A model generated the notes under the pieces. The model was given only the letters and a program-made list of their open reading frames with translations. It was not told the DNA's origin and searched no databases. Source: Vanessa cardui (taxonomy: Eukaryota; Arthropoda; Insecta; Lepidoptera; Nymphalidae). Taken from it: a DNA stretch of 64,000 nucleotides. Location: assembly GCF_905220365.1 (NCBI RefSeq), contig NC_061124.1:2668501-2732500 (forward strand), in the 5' to 3' direction. The position numbers were made by a program, and so were the translations under genes. This document shows, piece by piece, positions 1 to 13,200 of the stretch (positions within the stretch are counted from its first letter, which is position 1; the number at the start of each line of letters is the position of its first letter).

Positions 1-564
1 GTTTATACTGATGATTTTTTAATCGTCTTTTTTTTAATTTTGATAAGATGTTTAATCGTCGATGGAATTCCTTTTCGAACATTTGTGAAATAGAGATTTT
101 AATGCAAAATTACGAGAATAATCTTCGTAATTAGGATACGTTGACTCTATAAGGTGTCATTAAAAGTGTTGACAAATCGTTAAAGAGATTCCAATTTTAT
201 CTATAAGGCATTTTTGAAAGTTGTTTAACATTAATTGTGGAAATATTCCGAGCTTCAATGTCTGATGACATTTAATTGTATCGATTTTAAAATCAGCCAA
301 TATGTTCCGTAATTTTATTTTACACTACATATAATATTTATTATTTCGAAAAATAGAAAGGCTTGATGGTTTTCGTTATTTTGTTTTAAAATCAAATAAG
401 GCCAATTACACAATACTGAGTAAAATTTGGTCAATCGAGAAAGAAACTAAATATATTTAAAGTATGTTTATAGGCAGACAATATATATATATATATATAA
501 ATAAACGACCAATACAGTACTGATTGTAAGCAGCAATACACGGACACTATGGCATATTTACCAT

Positions 565-720
565 TTCAAATATTCTCAATGCACCACCAACTATGATACC
601 CGTAATAAGTTATTGCAGGTATTTACTCATTCACCCTTCAAAGCATATTATACAAAGTATTGCTGTTTGGCGTTATAATAAGGGTGCTACCCAGACAAGT
701 TTGCAAAAAGCCCTATCACT
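565..720 (-). repeat. Poly(A)-tailed SINE-like family (possibly Metulj type), diverged fragment
   Basis: CACCCTTCAAAGCATATTAT and GGTGCTACCCAGACAAGTTT match the consensus of the better copies at 6237, 24698 and 30974. The family has a poly(A) end and a conserved core, CACAAGGGACATAACATC. The name is from memory and not certain. Confidence 0.45.
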
Positions 721-1096
721 ATGCGAAATATGTGACAAGTAAAATTAATGCTAATTAACTTTCCGTTTTTATTTATTGTTATGGGTGCGGTGTTTTTGTT
801 GACAAAATGTTCTCGTTTCGAAATTGCCGGGATTCGATTCCGTTTTTATGGAAGGATATTTTTGTTCATAAATATTTATAACGTCTTGCGTATTTTGTAA
901 TGACATCGATTTTAGACTCGCAAAACAATTTCACCCGAAGCATATGGTGTGATTTTTATAAGAATTCGTTTTTATCAAATTCAATTAAGCTGTAACAAGC
1001 GTGAGATACGAATGACGTTAACATTTTAAACATCGAACTGACCTGTTGATTCGAGGATGGAGATGAATAGTGGAACTTTTCACAGGTAATTTAAGA

Positions 1097-1407
1097 TTAA
1101 AGTAAAAGTAAAGTAACAGCCAGTAAATTTCCCACTGTTGAGATAAGGCCTCCTCTTCCATTAAGGAGAGGGTTTGGAACATATTCCACCACGCTGTTCC
1201 AATGCGGGTTGGTGGAATGCACATGTGGCAGAATTTCGATGAAATTAGACACATGCAGGTTTCCTCACGATATTTTCCTTCACCGCCGAGCACGAGATGA
1301 ATTATAAACACAAATTAAGCACATGTATATAGCGGTGCTTGCCTGGGTTTGAACCCGCAATTATCGGTTAAGATGCACGCGTTCTAACCACTGGGCCATC
1401 TCAGCTC
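1097..1407 (-). mobile_element. tRNA-derived SINE, full length
   Basis: Read on the minus strand, it starts with a tRNA-like head (A box TGGCCCAGTGG, B box GGTTCAAACCC) and ends in the CAGGCTGTTACTT-type tail. It is flanked by the 10-bp target duplication TAATTTAAGA (1087-1096 and 1408-1417). Confidence 0.8.
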
Positions 1408-1943
1408 TAATTTAAGACTATGGCAACTTTTTCGACGAGTTCCAATACACTCAATGGCGCGCGGATTCGATCGTATAAATGCAACATGTTTTCAATTGCT
1501 TTCGATTTTATTCATTTAGACGATGCAGTAAAACCTCGTGTGTAGCTAATAACGATGTTCATTTATTTTTTGACGTATAAAATCCAATGAAATACAAAAC
1601 ACGCGTCCGTCAGTGTCAATTATCTATTAAAATATTTACGTCTTCGTTAGAGTAGAGAGCACGTGTTTAATTGATGTGTTTTGTTTCGGACGAGATGATA
1701 AAATGTCAGCGAAAAAAGAACAATAACGTTTTTTACATCATGAAATCTTCACTTTCCCCATCTTGTATAGCAATGCTGTATATATAATATTTATATCTAT
1801 ATTTTTAATTTGTTAATTTATAGTTAATTGTAATGAAATAGATACAAAATAATACAGAGAACTTAAGCATAGATACATGATTGTTCCTTAAACAGTTTTC
1901 TTCCATATAAGATTTTAAATTAACATAGTTATTTTTATTACTT

Positions 1944-2083
1944 AAGTTATTAATTTTCCTGATAGTCTCGTGAACAAGACATTCGTAGATAATGTCGAAA
2001 TGTCGAAACCATTGTGGAGCTCAATGCTCCACCGAATAAAAGTAAAAAACATGGTAAATATCCCGAAATTAATAACTTTAGCT
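1944..2083. repeat. Foldback element (GTTATTAATTTCGGGA family), copy 1
   Basis: Ends GTTATTAATTTTCCTGA and TCCCGAAATTAATAAC are inverted. The interior contains TCGTAGATAATGTCGAAATG. Confidence 0.6.
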
Positions 2084-3179
2084 TTCTTCCAGTACACCAA
2101 AAAAGTTAGCTAAATAAGTAAGCGGTTTTTCGTTGTTTCAACCACTTATTGGTCAACCAAAATCGAACCGAGTACACATGCCCGTTGTAGCGTCAAAACT
2201 GGTTGTAAAAGTAGACAGATCAAATCACAACCGGACGAATATTAATAAAAAAAAATCGCCTGTGACAGACAGACAATCACACACGAGGTGTTTTTATAGC
2301 GTTTTGTTTTTTTTCGACGGATATAAAACCGTAACTAGTTGTACTATATCCTGTAGTTTTAATATATATCTGGATTGAACATGTATGCTCATGATCAAAA
2401 CATACACTAAAGCATCTCATATATTTGGTGGGCTATTTAAAAGGGCTCTATAAGGTGTATATTAGGATATTATGCGTGAATCAAACTTTATTTATGTTTG
2501 TAATAATTGTGAATGTTATTAATGGTTCGCTTTTACTCCGATTAGTTAATGTGACGTAACTTTTAGGGCCAATTTATATCATTGTAATTCACGAGTGTAA
2601 TTAAAATGAATGCATACATTTAATAACACTGAATGTTTAAATAAAATAAGCATCAGTGTTTACAAATATTTTTAACAACAAATCCATTAATCTTTGTATC
2701 GTGATTATAAAAATACGATACTTTATTTTAATTTATTATTTTACTTAGTTTTATAAATTAAGTTACTCTTACCTTGAATGTTTCGGTAATCCGCGCTTAA
2801 ACGCCGACTTTGAGTACACAAAATTTTAAAACACTACAACAATAGCACTGGGTACACGCAAAGTACCAATATCAGTTCCGAGAAGACAGTTTACATAGGT
2901 TTAAAAAAACAAAAATACTCAAAATGTATTGAAAAGCGGCAACGAACAAAAAAAGCTAAGTTCAACATTCTTTATGGAATGTTTGCATTTCAACCCGCCG
3001 AAGTCTCGATCGACCTAAGATTATTGTACCGTCTTTATAAAATAAAACTATTTCAAACTTGCACGTCACTGTTATTACGAATTAAAATAAATAAAAACAC
3101 TATGAAACTGTGAGTCAAAAAAGTTTGTTTCATCGTTAACTGTCTGTCACTTCACGGAGCGCGCATCGACACACACCTA

Positions 3180-3290
3180 TTCTGCCCTGTAGTTCAAACC
3201 AATATGGCGTCGGCGGCCGGTGGTGAGCGAACGCAAACCGCGTAACGAACGAACGGCGCAGCGTGAATGGTGAAGAGTGATGAACGAAAT
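3180..3290. promoter_or_regulatory. CpG-rich block, possible promoter
   Basis: In an AT-rich setting, this block is rich in CpG (GTCGGCGGCCGG, GCGAACGCAAACCGCG) and contains AATATGGCGTC, resembling the YY1/housekeeping promoter motif. It could serve the CIMIP2-type gene 1 kb downstream or a gene outside the window. Confidence 0.3.
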
Positions 3291-3461
3291 CGAACGAAGA
3301 TATTGGGGTACCTGCTTGGCTACACATATAAATTATTATATACTGAAGAAATTAAGCCTACCTCAATATTAGCTTAAATGTAATTATACAAAAAAAGGAT
3401 TTATGCAATAAAAACATAACTCTTTCAATGTTATGGATTTATTACCAAAATAATATATAGG

Positions 3462-3660
3462 TACAGTCACAGTAAGAGAACCTTCGTCAATTTTTAAATT
3501 CATTTGTTTATTATGTCTTAAACTCTTAGTGCTTTTTGAATCTAAACATCAAATCATTGCGACGCAACATGTCATTCTGGATCGGTAAAGTAGATTATCG
3601 CTCATACTGAGCAAACGAAAATAGATCTTAAGGTGACGAACCTTTTCCTACCCCACTATA
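3462..3660 (+). mobile_element. Mariner-like MITE (TACAGTCAGAGTAAGAAA ends), copy 1
   Basis: About 200 bp, with TACAGTCACAGTAAGAGAAC at one end and diverged inverted TTTTCCTACCCCACTATA at the other. The body GAATCTAAACATCAAATCAT is shared with copies at 24264 and 46155. Confidence 0.6.
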
Positions 3661-3735
3661 CGTAACCTTATATTTGTATAAGAATAATTAATGAAGTAAA
3701 GTGTACGATTTTCTTTTTATTTCAAATAATTGTAT

Positions 3736-3960
3736 AAGACGGTGGGATGGGAACAGAAAAGGTGTTATCCTGCGCGGGGAGATGATGCCGTCCTCGCGAC
3801 CAACCCAAAGCTCTGACACCCGAGACTTAAAAGTTAAAAGACAGCAGGACCTTGGGTTCTCGAACGTTTGCGTGGAACGCGCGTGATGTCACGGTAGCAA
3901 GCATAAGTGATCCCGTGGCGCCCGCCGAAGGACGGAGAGGGTACCGCTGGTTTTTTAGTG
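3736..3960. repeat. GC-rich dispersed block, probably a repeat
   Basis: TCCCGTGGCGCCCGCCGAAG and GAGAGGGTACCGCTGGTTTT are phrases I recall from lepidopteran repeats. No frame of interest. Confidence 0.35.
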
Positions 3961-4249
3961 CTTCACATTTTTTTTTAAATGTTATGTGATTAACTTATTA
4001 TATTCAATGGGTAGTAATAATTTACTATGCGAAAACATTTAATGTAAAATCTTTAAAATAGGTTGGTTTAAATATTATAACAAAAAAATGAAACATTTGT
4101 CAGTTTTGTGACAAGACAAATAACAACTATCAAATTTGATAACATAAGTTAAATACATGGCCTAAATTGCAGAATTCAAGTTTTCTTTATAATTATTTTG
4201 AATAAATTATGAGTTAATATTATTATAAAGTAAAGGAAATTATCAAATC

Positions 4250-7200
4250 ATGGCGTTGGATTTGGTCAGCATTGCCCAGCCTCACTATATACCCGGGTTT
4301 GTAGTAATTTTAGCATTTACGCTTTTCAAGCCAACATAATAAACAAAGAGATTTAATTTCTTAATTAGTATTGTTAAAACGTCTTCAATGTCCTGGATAA
4401 TAAAATTTTAAAACAAAAAGTTGCTTTTTGTTAAATTTTGAACACATTGATATTGAGAAAAAGATTGTTTTGTATACTTAGCTTTTGGCAAATGCTTAAT
4501 CAAAAATTGTTGTAGTGTAATTATATTTATGTTAGAACATTCTAGAGCTAGAATCCAGTCCAGTGGCAATATATCACAATGGCTATGAAATCTAAGCCTT
4601 AAACTTATTCATTTTTTAGAAATATAATTGATTAAAAGTTAAAAATCATCTATGTATATTACATTTTCCTTTAATGTTATTGTGTATGAAATTTTCTTTA
4701 AAGAGTTACATTAATAAGTATATACATTATTCTTAGGACAGTTGCACTGACACACGGCTCACAGCCTCCGTTTATAACTCATCATAATATTTCGATACTT
4801 TCCTGCTCTTGTACTGGCAAAATTTCATTTCTTGTATCGTATTTCATGAAGAACGCGATAACTTGTTTTTATTTCAATTGAATGAATGAGTGAATGAATG
4901 AATTATACTTTATTGTAAACCACAAATAAAAATATAGAAATACACAGAACAAAAATGTAAAACAAAAATAATAAAATGAAAAAAAAAAAACGAAAAACCA
5001 AATAAAAAATAAATTCTCATTATACGGTGATTGAACGAAAGACTTTCGACCCAAGTCCGAATCGCTTGTTAATTTTTTTTTTTAATTCGATACTATTGTA
5101 AAAGTGGACCCTGATCTTAAGAGTATGTATGTCACAAAAATTACGTTAAACGTGTCACAGATGATAAAGGGATTGGGAAATTTAAAGAATACGACGCGAT
5201 GAGATAATATAGCGATCGTGATATATTGATGTGTCGCTTGTCACTGATCCCAAGATAAATGTCCTGTCCGCGGACGTATTACGAAAATACGATTTCTCTT
5301 TACTATTTCGTCACGCATATTAAATAAACATCAACGTTTATGCTGGATTTGAATTACTGTAACCCTTAATTAACATCTGTTAAATTTTCGCCACACGGAA
5401 AAGTTATATTGATGTTTTATTAGCATATTTTAATATAAAATACAACAGCTGTACTTAGATATAAGAATTTTCAAGAAAATCTTCGCTCAATTATCTTTAA
5501 AGTATCCATCGATGATACTATATATGTAGCTAATACTTATTTCATGTGTGGCATTCCATTGTCGTAACTGACAATCGTTTTTTTTTTAAATAAAATAATT
5601 TGTCTCAATCTAGTGTGATGCGCTTAACGAGGCCATTTATTTGTCTTAAAGTTATTAATTTCGGGATATTTACCTGGTTTTTTATTTTTATTCGGTGGAA
5701 CTCGATATTTCGACATTATCTACGAACGTCTTATTCACGAGAGTGGGACGAGAGTCTCGTGAACCCCGTCCCGAAATTAATAACTTTAATAATAAAAATA
5801 GCCATGTTAATTTAAAATCTTATTTATTTGTATTTTTTTAATTCTTAAATCGCCGGCTCATCAAGCATGGGAACTAAGATAATTTATTATCAAATTACTT
5901 CCAATAGCCAAACACAAGTATAAATTAGGGTGTACCCTGTGTTATTAAAGTTGTAATTTATAAAAAAAAAAAAAAACTTACAAATTTATCATAAAATAAG
6001 AAAACAGCAGACACGCACACCGCATTGTTTGTTATAACAAACACATGCTATGACAAAAATGTCGTGATGATCGAAGTAGGTATTCCACTTATTTCGGCTT
6101 ATTATTGCTCTTATTCGCAAAGTATCACATGTATGTACATGTCACCGTAAAATTACAAAATTAGTTAGATTACAATCTGACGAGACAGATTATAATCTGT
6201 CGAAATATTGTGAACCGTGAAATACATATATATATTTTTTTATGTTAAAGGTTGGCGGACGAGCATATGGGCCACCTGATGGTAAGTGGTCACCATCACC
6301 CATAGACAATGACGCTGTAAGAAATATTAACTATCCTTACATCGTCAATGTGCCGCCAACCTTGGGAACTAAGATGTTATGTCCCTTGTACCTGTAGTTA
6401 CACTGGCTCACTCACCCTTCAAACCGGAACATAACAATACTGAGTACTGTTATTTGGCGGTAGAATAACTGATGAGTGGGTGGTACCTACCCAGACGGGC
6501 TTGCACAAAGCCCTACCACCAATTTGATTGCAATTTAACGTATTAATTTCAGTTACACGGGCCACTGTCCAGAATATAAGTATCGAATCGGTGATACATA
6601 TGGATCGACCACTCACAAGATCCTCCTGGACCCCAGCGTCAACCACTCCGAGAGGCTCGTTTTATCAGACCGGACTGCTGATGATTTCCAGGTATTTGAT
6701 AATTGGCGTTGTATTAGTACAATTATCACTATAGAGTTCTTAAAGTAAAGTGAAGTAAAGTAACAGCCTGTATATTTCTCATTGCTGAGATAAGGCCTCC
6801 TCTTCCATTAAGGAGAGGTTTTGGAACATATTCCACCACGCTCTTCCAATGCAGGTTGGTGGCATACACATGTGGCAGAATTTCTATGAAATTAGACACT
6901 TGCAGGTTTCCTCACGATGTTTTCCTTCACCGCCGAGCACTAGATGAATTATAAACACATATGTATATAGTGGTGCTTGCCTGGGTTTGAACCTGCAATC
7001 ATCGGTTAAAATGCACGCGTTCTAACCACTGGGCCATGACAGCATAGAGTTCTTAGTCTAGTTTATTTTAGTATTCATATTATATGAAGACTGCATACCC
7101 ATAGCCCTCTGGGGTACTTTCAAATATAATAGATAGTGAAACTAGATAGAACCGGTATTTATATGCAGTCATAAATAAGATAGTTATTACAAAAATGATA

Positions 7201-10200
7201 TATATTCCAGTATTGTAAAGTAATAAAAAAAGGAAAAAAAGGTTATTGGTGAAATCCTCGAGAAGGTTATCTAGAGAGGTGTGATATTTACATAAAACGT
7301 TTCATTTTTCTTTGGACGCTAACTTGATTAATTAGATTTTATGGAATAAATCGCAGAAGGCATTTACTTTTATCAGGTGTATCGTCCGCCCCAAACTGCT
7401 GTCGATGTCGTTAACGCAAGGTTCCGTAACGGAGACCCGGTGTACAAGCATCCGATGATACCGGGATACGAAGGTGAGATAACCTTAATTAAAACGTCTG
7501 TTACTACGATGTATCCGACTGGAAGGACTGATTTCTATCATACTCAGATAAAAATTAAATATAATGGCGGGTAGCTGGCAAGATTGTTTGGATCCGGTTC
7601 ATCATCTTCGACGTACATATTCACGAAATAATATGTACAACAAATCTATAGCTCGATTCGTATATTGATTTTTACAATATTTTATAAGCCGCGACACCCT
7701 TGTTAGCTAACTTTTCTTATTTTTCTAACATGATTCTCACTGGCCATCATGGCACTCTAACTAAATGACTTCAATCAAAGTATTTAATTATCTAATGTTG
7801 CGACATGTTAAAATAATTCCGACGATTAATCCCGATTACTTTAGAATAAAACTTAATTTATTTTTATTTACGGTAAATACAACCTTTTTATTGAACGAGA
7901 TGTCGTCGTATATTTAAATTTAATTTAATTTTGATTTTAAATTTAGATTTATACTTAAATTAGATTAGATAGCGCTCTGAATGTTGCCAGATCAACGAAT
8001 CGTGTTTACTCTCAAAAGATGTTCGAGACTCTAGACATCAGAATGGGATCGATTCAACATTCTTGCAGTCTTGTGGCCTTTACAAGTATTTTATATTTAC
8101 GATCCAGATTAATGAATAAAAAAGGATTGAAACGGGTCCATACAAACAATACAAGTGTATAATTATTATTAAAAGGATCGATTGTTTAAAAAAACGCATC
8201 ACGAATAAAAAATTCTTTAGCAAGACAACGTTATTAGCCAATATAAACAATGTTTAATTATATATTCGAAAGGTAATCGAAAGGTACGCCTGATGGTAAG
8301 TGGTCACCATCGTCCTTTGATACTGGTACTACGGCAATGAAGCACCAATTATAGGATCTACTATATTATATACTTATATGTATCTTGTTTATAAGTGTCA
8401 TTACACTGGCTCACCCACTCTTAGAACTGGAACACAGCGATGCTGAGAAATGATAACATTGATGTGATTAATGATTATATTATCATTATATGAGATTGAA
8501 TACGTGATAGCAAAAATCGCAGTTACAATGATCATTGGTCTCCCCAGTGATCCGGATAGTATCTCATACCAATCAAAACACGACTATGATCTACTGTCTG
8601 TTTTATCGTAAATTTTATTAGCATACGTTGCCCTATCTATATGTATGTTGTGTATCAATTGTAATACCGATTGAAAAAATGGGGTAGAAATGCGTTGGGT
8701 GTAGTGACAAGTTTTTTTTTAAATATATATTTTTGTGGAATAGGCATTTGTCTTCCACCTCACCTGGTGGAAAGTGTAGATAAAGACGAATGTGGTACAC
8801 GCCCATCCAAAATAAACCTGTTCACTCTACTCTTAAACGCTCTGGAGTTCAACTTATCAGGAAAAATAGACGCAGGCAGGTCGTTCCAAATCTTAGCGAC
8901 TCTTACCAAAAACGAGCTGACATATCGTTTAGTTCGACTTTTGGGTATGTCAACAATGAATGGATGAAACTTTTGTCTGTGCCTAGTAGTCCGATAAAGG
9001 AATGGAGATGGCTCTATCAGTTCGAAACGAGCCTTCGACAACTCTCCAAAGTGCATCCTACAAAAAATCGATAAGCTGGCCCCTCGGCGACGATGCTCAA
9101 GGGTGTGCAGTCTGCTACTTGCGATGTTGAAGTCTCAAACAGATACATACTTACATCTTATATATTCATAGCGTAAGGCATTTGTCCAATTGATTATGGG
9201 ATGATGGCTGCAAATTAAAATGTGCAGTACATACAAAATTGAAGAGGATTCTTGATTGTAATTTACCAAATTGTTACAATTTAACAATGAATTATTTTAG
9301 AGAGCGGAAAAAGTTACTTAGAGAGCGCTGCTACGGCTGTTTAAGAAAAAAAAGGAAAACGTAAACAAATGAATGTAAATTATTATCGATGAACTCCAGT
9401 TATAACTGAATTATTAACTGGCATAAAAATAATTTAAGAAAGTCATTTGAATAAGGTTTCACCATTCTGGCGCCAAATTCAAATTAGTGACTAGCAGTTT
9501 ATAATGAAATGAAATCAACACAAAATCTGTCATAGGATTCCAAATGCTTAAAATATTTTAAATAATCGCAAAGTGTCGCGGACGACCCACTAGTATATTA
9601 TTTAATATAGATATAAAATGTAATCTAGCAATGGGTAGTAAAGGAACAAATTTTGCAACCAAGAGGTTGTCGTGTGATACAAGATCTCACATGACGGATA
9701 CGAAATGAGATAACGATAAGTGGACATCACTGGGAATTACATAATCTTGGATGACTTGACCCCATTATATGACAAGGATTTTGAACAGATGTTATCTGTG
9801 GTTAAAATGGTGAAATTATTTAGTCAAATTGGTTACAGATTATAGAAAATTTTGTTAAAATATGTAAACATGTCTTCTTTAAATTAAAGATTTATATTTA
9901 TTTTAATTTAAGATAATTATAGATTTAGAATATACGCCGATAATATATTAATGTGTAAACGCGCTTTTTCATATTCAGTTATCAAGATGTAAGCCCAGAT
10001 TATTTTATTCTTTATTATGGTACGAATTAGATTATAATACGAAAAAAAAAGAAAAGAAAGAATTAAGCTTGCTCACACAAACAAGACAGAAACAGGTTAT
10101 ATTTGTCAAGTTTATGGTATTAATTATTATTACACAGTAATAAGTAACTGTTCAATTTTCGTAATATAGTTTATTTAAGTTTAAGCAACTTTATGTAAAT

Positions 10201-13200
10201 CCAATTTTGGGCATCGAAATTATTTTAGTGTTAAAATTGTTATAATAGATTTAAATATTGATTGTTAAGAAAACAAAGGACTAGTATAAAACATATTTAT
10301 GCTTTAAAATCTTAAAACACGATAACGATAAGATAATCTTTTGATAGTCGTTTATCAGTTATAAAGTAGGTATATTATATTATAATCTCTTTGAATTTTT
10401 TCTTGTAAATAGGAGAGAAGTAAAATAACAGTTTGCCAATATGGCACAACTGGTCTGGATCCTTATATCATTTTAGAGTAGAAGCTGCCCCAATAAGTTT
10501 TGATGAATACTCATGATGTATATTTCCATGCAGGTTTCCCGTCGGTTGAACACGAGATGAATCATATACATAAATTCGGCACATGAAAATTCAGTGACGC
10601 TTGGGTGGGTTTGAACTTGCAAATAACAGTTAAAATTCATCTCGTCTCATAAGTGAGAGAGAATATGTTTTATTTTGCTTATAAATTGCCGTCGTTTATG
10701 TGTTTATGCTTTTACGTTAAATGACATGCGATTCGAAATATATGCAATGTTTTTATTGGGACGTATTTGGTCAATTAAATAGTAAAAGCAGTGCCCTTCG
10801 TGCTAGATGCTCTTTTAATGTTAATACCTACGCGACACAATGCTCGCAATAGTAAAACTATAACTACGGATTATAAGTCAAAGTCCCGCGTCTTTTTGTC
10901 GAAAGGAATGAAAGACATTTGTCTAAAATATTAAGATTATCATGTCAGGAGCGTCATTCAAACCAATAAAGTTATATATACATATATTACGATATAAACA
11001 TGACAACAACAGCCTGTAAATTCCCTTTGAGGATAAGATTTAGAACATTTTCCACCACGCTGTTCGAATGCGGGTTGGTGGATTACACATGCGGCAGATT
11101 TTTTATGAAATTATACACATGCAGGTTTCCTCACAATGTTTTCCGTCACTGCCGAGCACGGGATGAATTTATAAACACGAGTTAGGCGCATGAATATTCA
11201 GTGGTCCTTGCCTGGGTATAAACCGGCAAACATTTGTTAATATGCACGCATTCTAAACAACTGGGCCATCTCGGCTCCATATAAACATTGTATAGACTTA
11301 TTTTACTTGAACAAAGCCGGGACGGTTTGCTAGCTTTATATTTTCGAACACTCAAGGTTGATGCTAGTTTGTTTAGTGCCATGATATGGTGGTATCATAT
11401 TTCAAACATTTTTTTTACAGTTTATTTGTTTGACCGTGATAAGATTTATATTGTTCGAGTTTTTTTATCTGGTTTAATAATATTTACTTACTCTGTTATG
11501 GTTAGCCGGTAAAATGTGGGTACGTTGCTACCGAACTCAGTGATTCAGTGCTCATAAGCTGACTCATGTACTGGATTGGTCAGAATGTATTAATTTCCTG
11601 AGACTATAACATCCCAGATTCAGTTCTTAAGATGATTTATCAAATTAGGTTTATTTAAATTATGACTTACTAATAAATACTTCTCGTATTTATTTATTCT
11701 TTATTGCACCCAATCTTAAAACTGAAAATAACATTTTTGTTACACAAAAGTTGCATGAGGTGCAACAGGCGGTTTTTATTAGTTTATATTGTATATGATT
11801 TATAAAATATACGTAATTTTAAACAGAAATATTAAATGTTAACTATACTACTGTTTGTTTGTCTGTCTGTTACTCTTTTACTGACAAACTGCTGAACCGA
11901 ATTTAATTATATATGTTTCAAACAAATTTGTACCTAAAGTAAGTATATATATTTCCTTTATGTATTATAATAGTTATATTCCTACCTTTTTTATTTCATA
12001 TACAGGCGAACGGGCAGATGTACCACCCGGTGGTACCTAAGTGGTAACCACGGTCCATAGACAATGGAAGTATAGGAATTAATAAACATTCTGTCACACC
12101 ACTCATTTCTGTCACACCAATACGCTACCGACCTTCGGATCTAATATGTTATGTCCCTTGTGTATGTAGTGACTCATTTACTCTTTAAACCGAAACACAA
12201 AAAAACGAAGTATTGCAGTTTTGCAGAATAATATCTGTTGAGTGTATTGTACCTACCTATCCAGACAGGCTTGCAATAAGATCTATCACTCGCATTAAAC
12301 CATGAACATTAACGTATGTAATATTAGCAAATTGCACAAAAAATTGCTTCCGAGGCTGTTAATGTGCACTAATTCGACCATTGGTATTATAAAATAAGGA
12401 ATCACTCATAATTTTAAAATAATAGTTGTCGCCCGCGGCTTCACTTGCGTTTTAGGTAGTTGCTTGTTATGTGTCAGGCAAAAAAAGTAGCCTAAGCCTC
12501 CTTCCTTGGACTTCAAGTTTGCTTCATAGCAAATTTTGTGAAAATCGGTACATTGGTTTGGTCGTGAAAGAGCAACAGACAGACAGACAGACAGACGTAC
12601 TTTCACATTTATAATATTACTATAGAAGTATAGATTAATTAATTTTCAAAAAATGATTCATAAATTAAATTAGCCTGGAAAAGAAATAAAATGAGTTTAA
12701 GGTTATTGCTAACATACACTCGTACATACATACTGACAGCTGTGCCTTTAATTTACTTCATGTATTGTAATAAAACATGAGCCGTTTAAGATTGATGACC
12801 GTAAATGGATTAATGTTGAAATTACAGAATACTGATCCAATGAAGTCATTATATGAAACTAGTTTAACAGCGCTGCTTGGTTTAATCGTTTAGGTTATCT
12901 TATTTGCATTTCTGTACGTCACGGTGCCAAGCGAAAGCAACCCCATGTCTTTCGTTAAAGATACGGAGAAGGTGCTGATGCTCCAGGTATTCCGGTTTAA
13001 CACAGTGCGTGTTAGGCACAGGCGTCCTAGGCGTCTTAGACTCAGTCGAAACCCACATATGCCCCACTTCATTTAGTGGATTCGCGTAATGTGTTTTTCC
13101 CACGATATAAAATAATGGCCTTTTCTCTACCCCTGATATAGGTATGCAAATTTTTTATTATGATCTGTTGAATACTTTGCAACTGAAAACGTAACATATA

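Larger units (their letters stand above)
1..4249. other. Gene-free left flank
   Basis: It holds two SINE pieces (565, 1097), a foldback repeat (1944), a CpG-rich block (3180), a mariner-like MITE (3462) and a (TA)n tract at 481-498. No coding exon recognised; the open frames here lack splice-consistent or family-like content. Confidence 0.6.
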
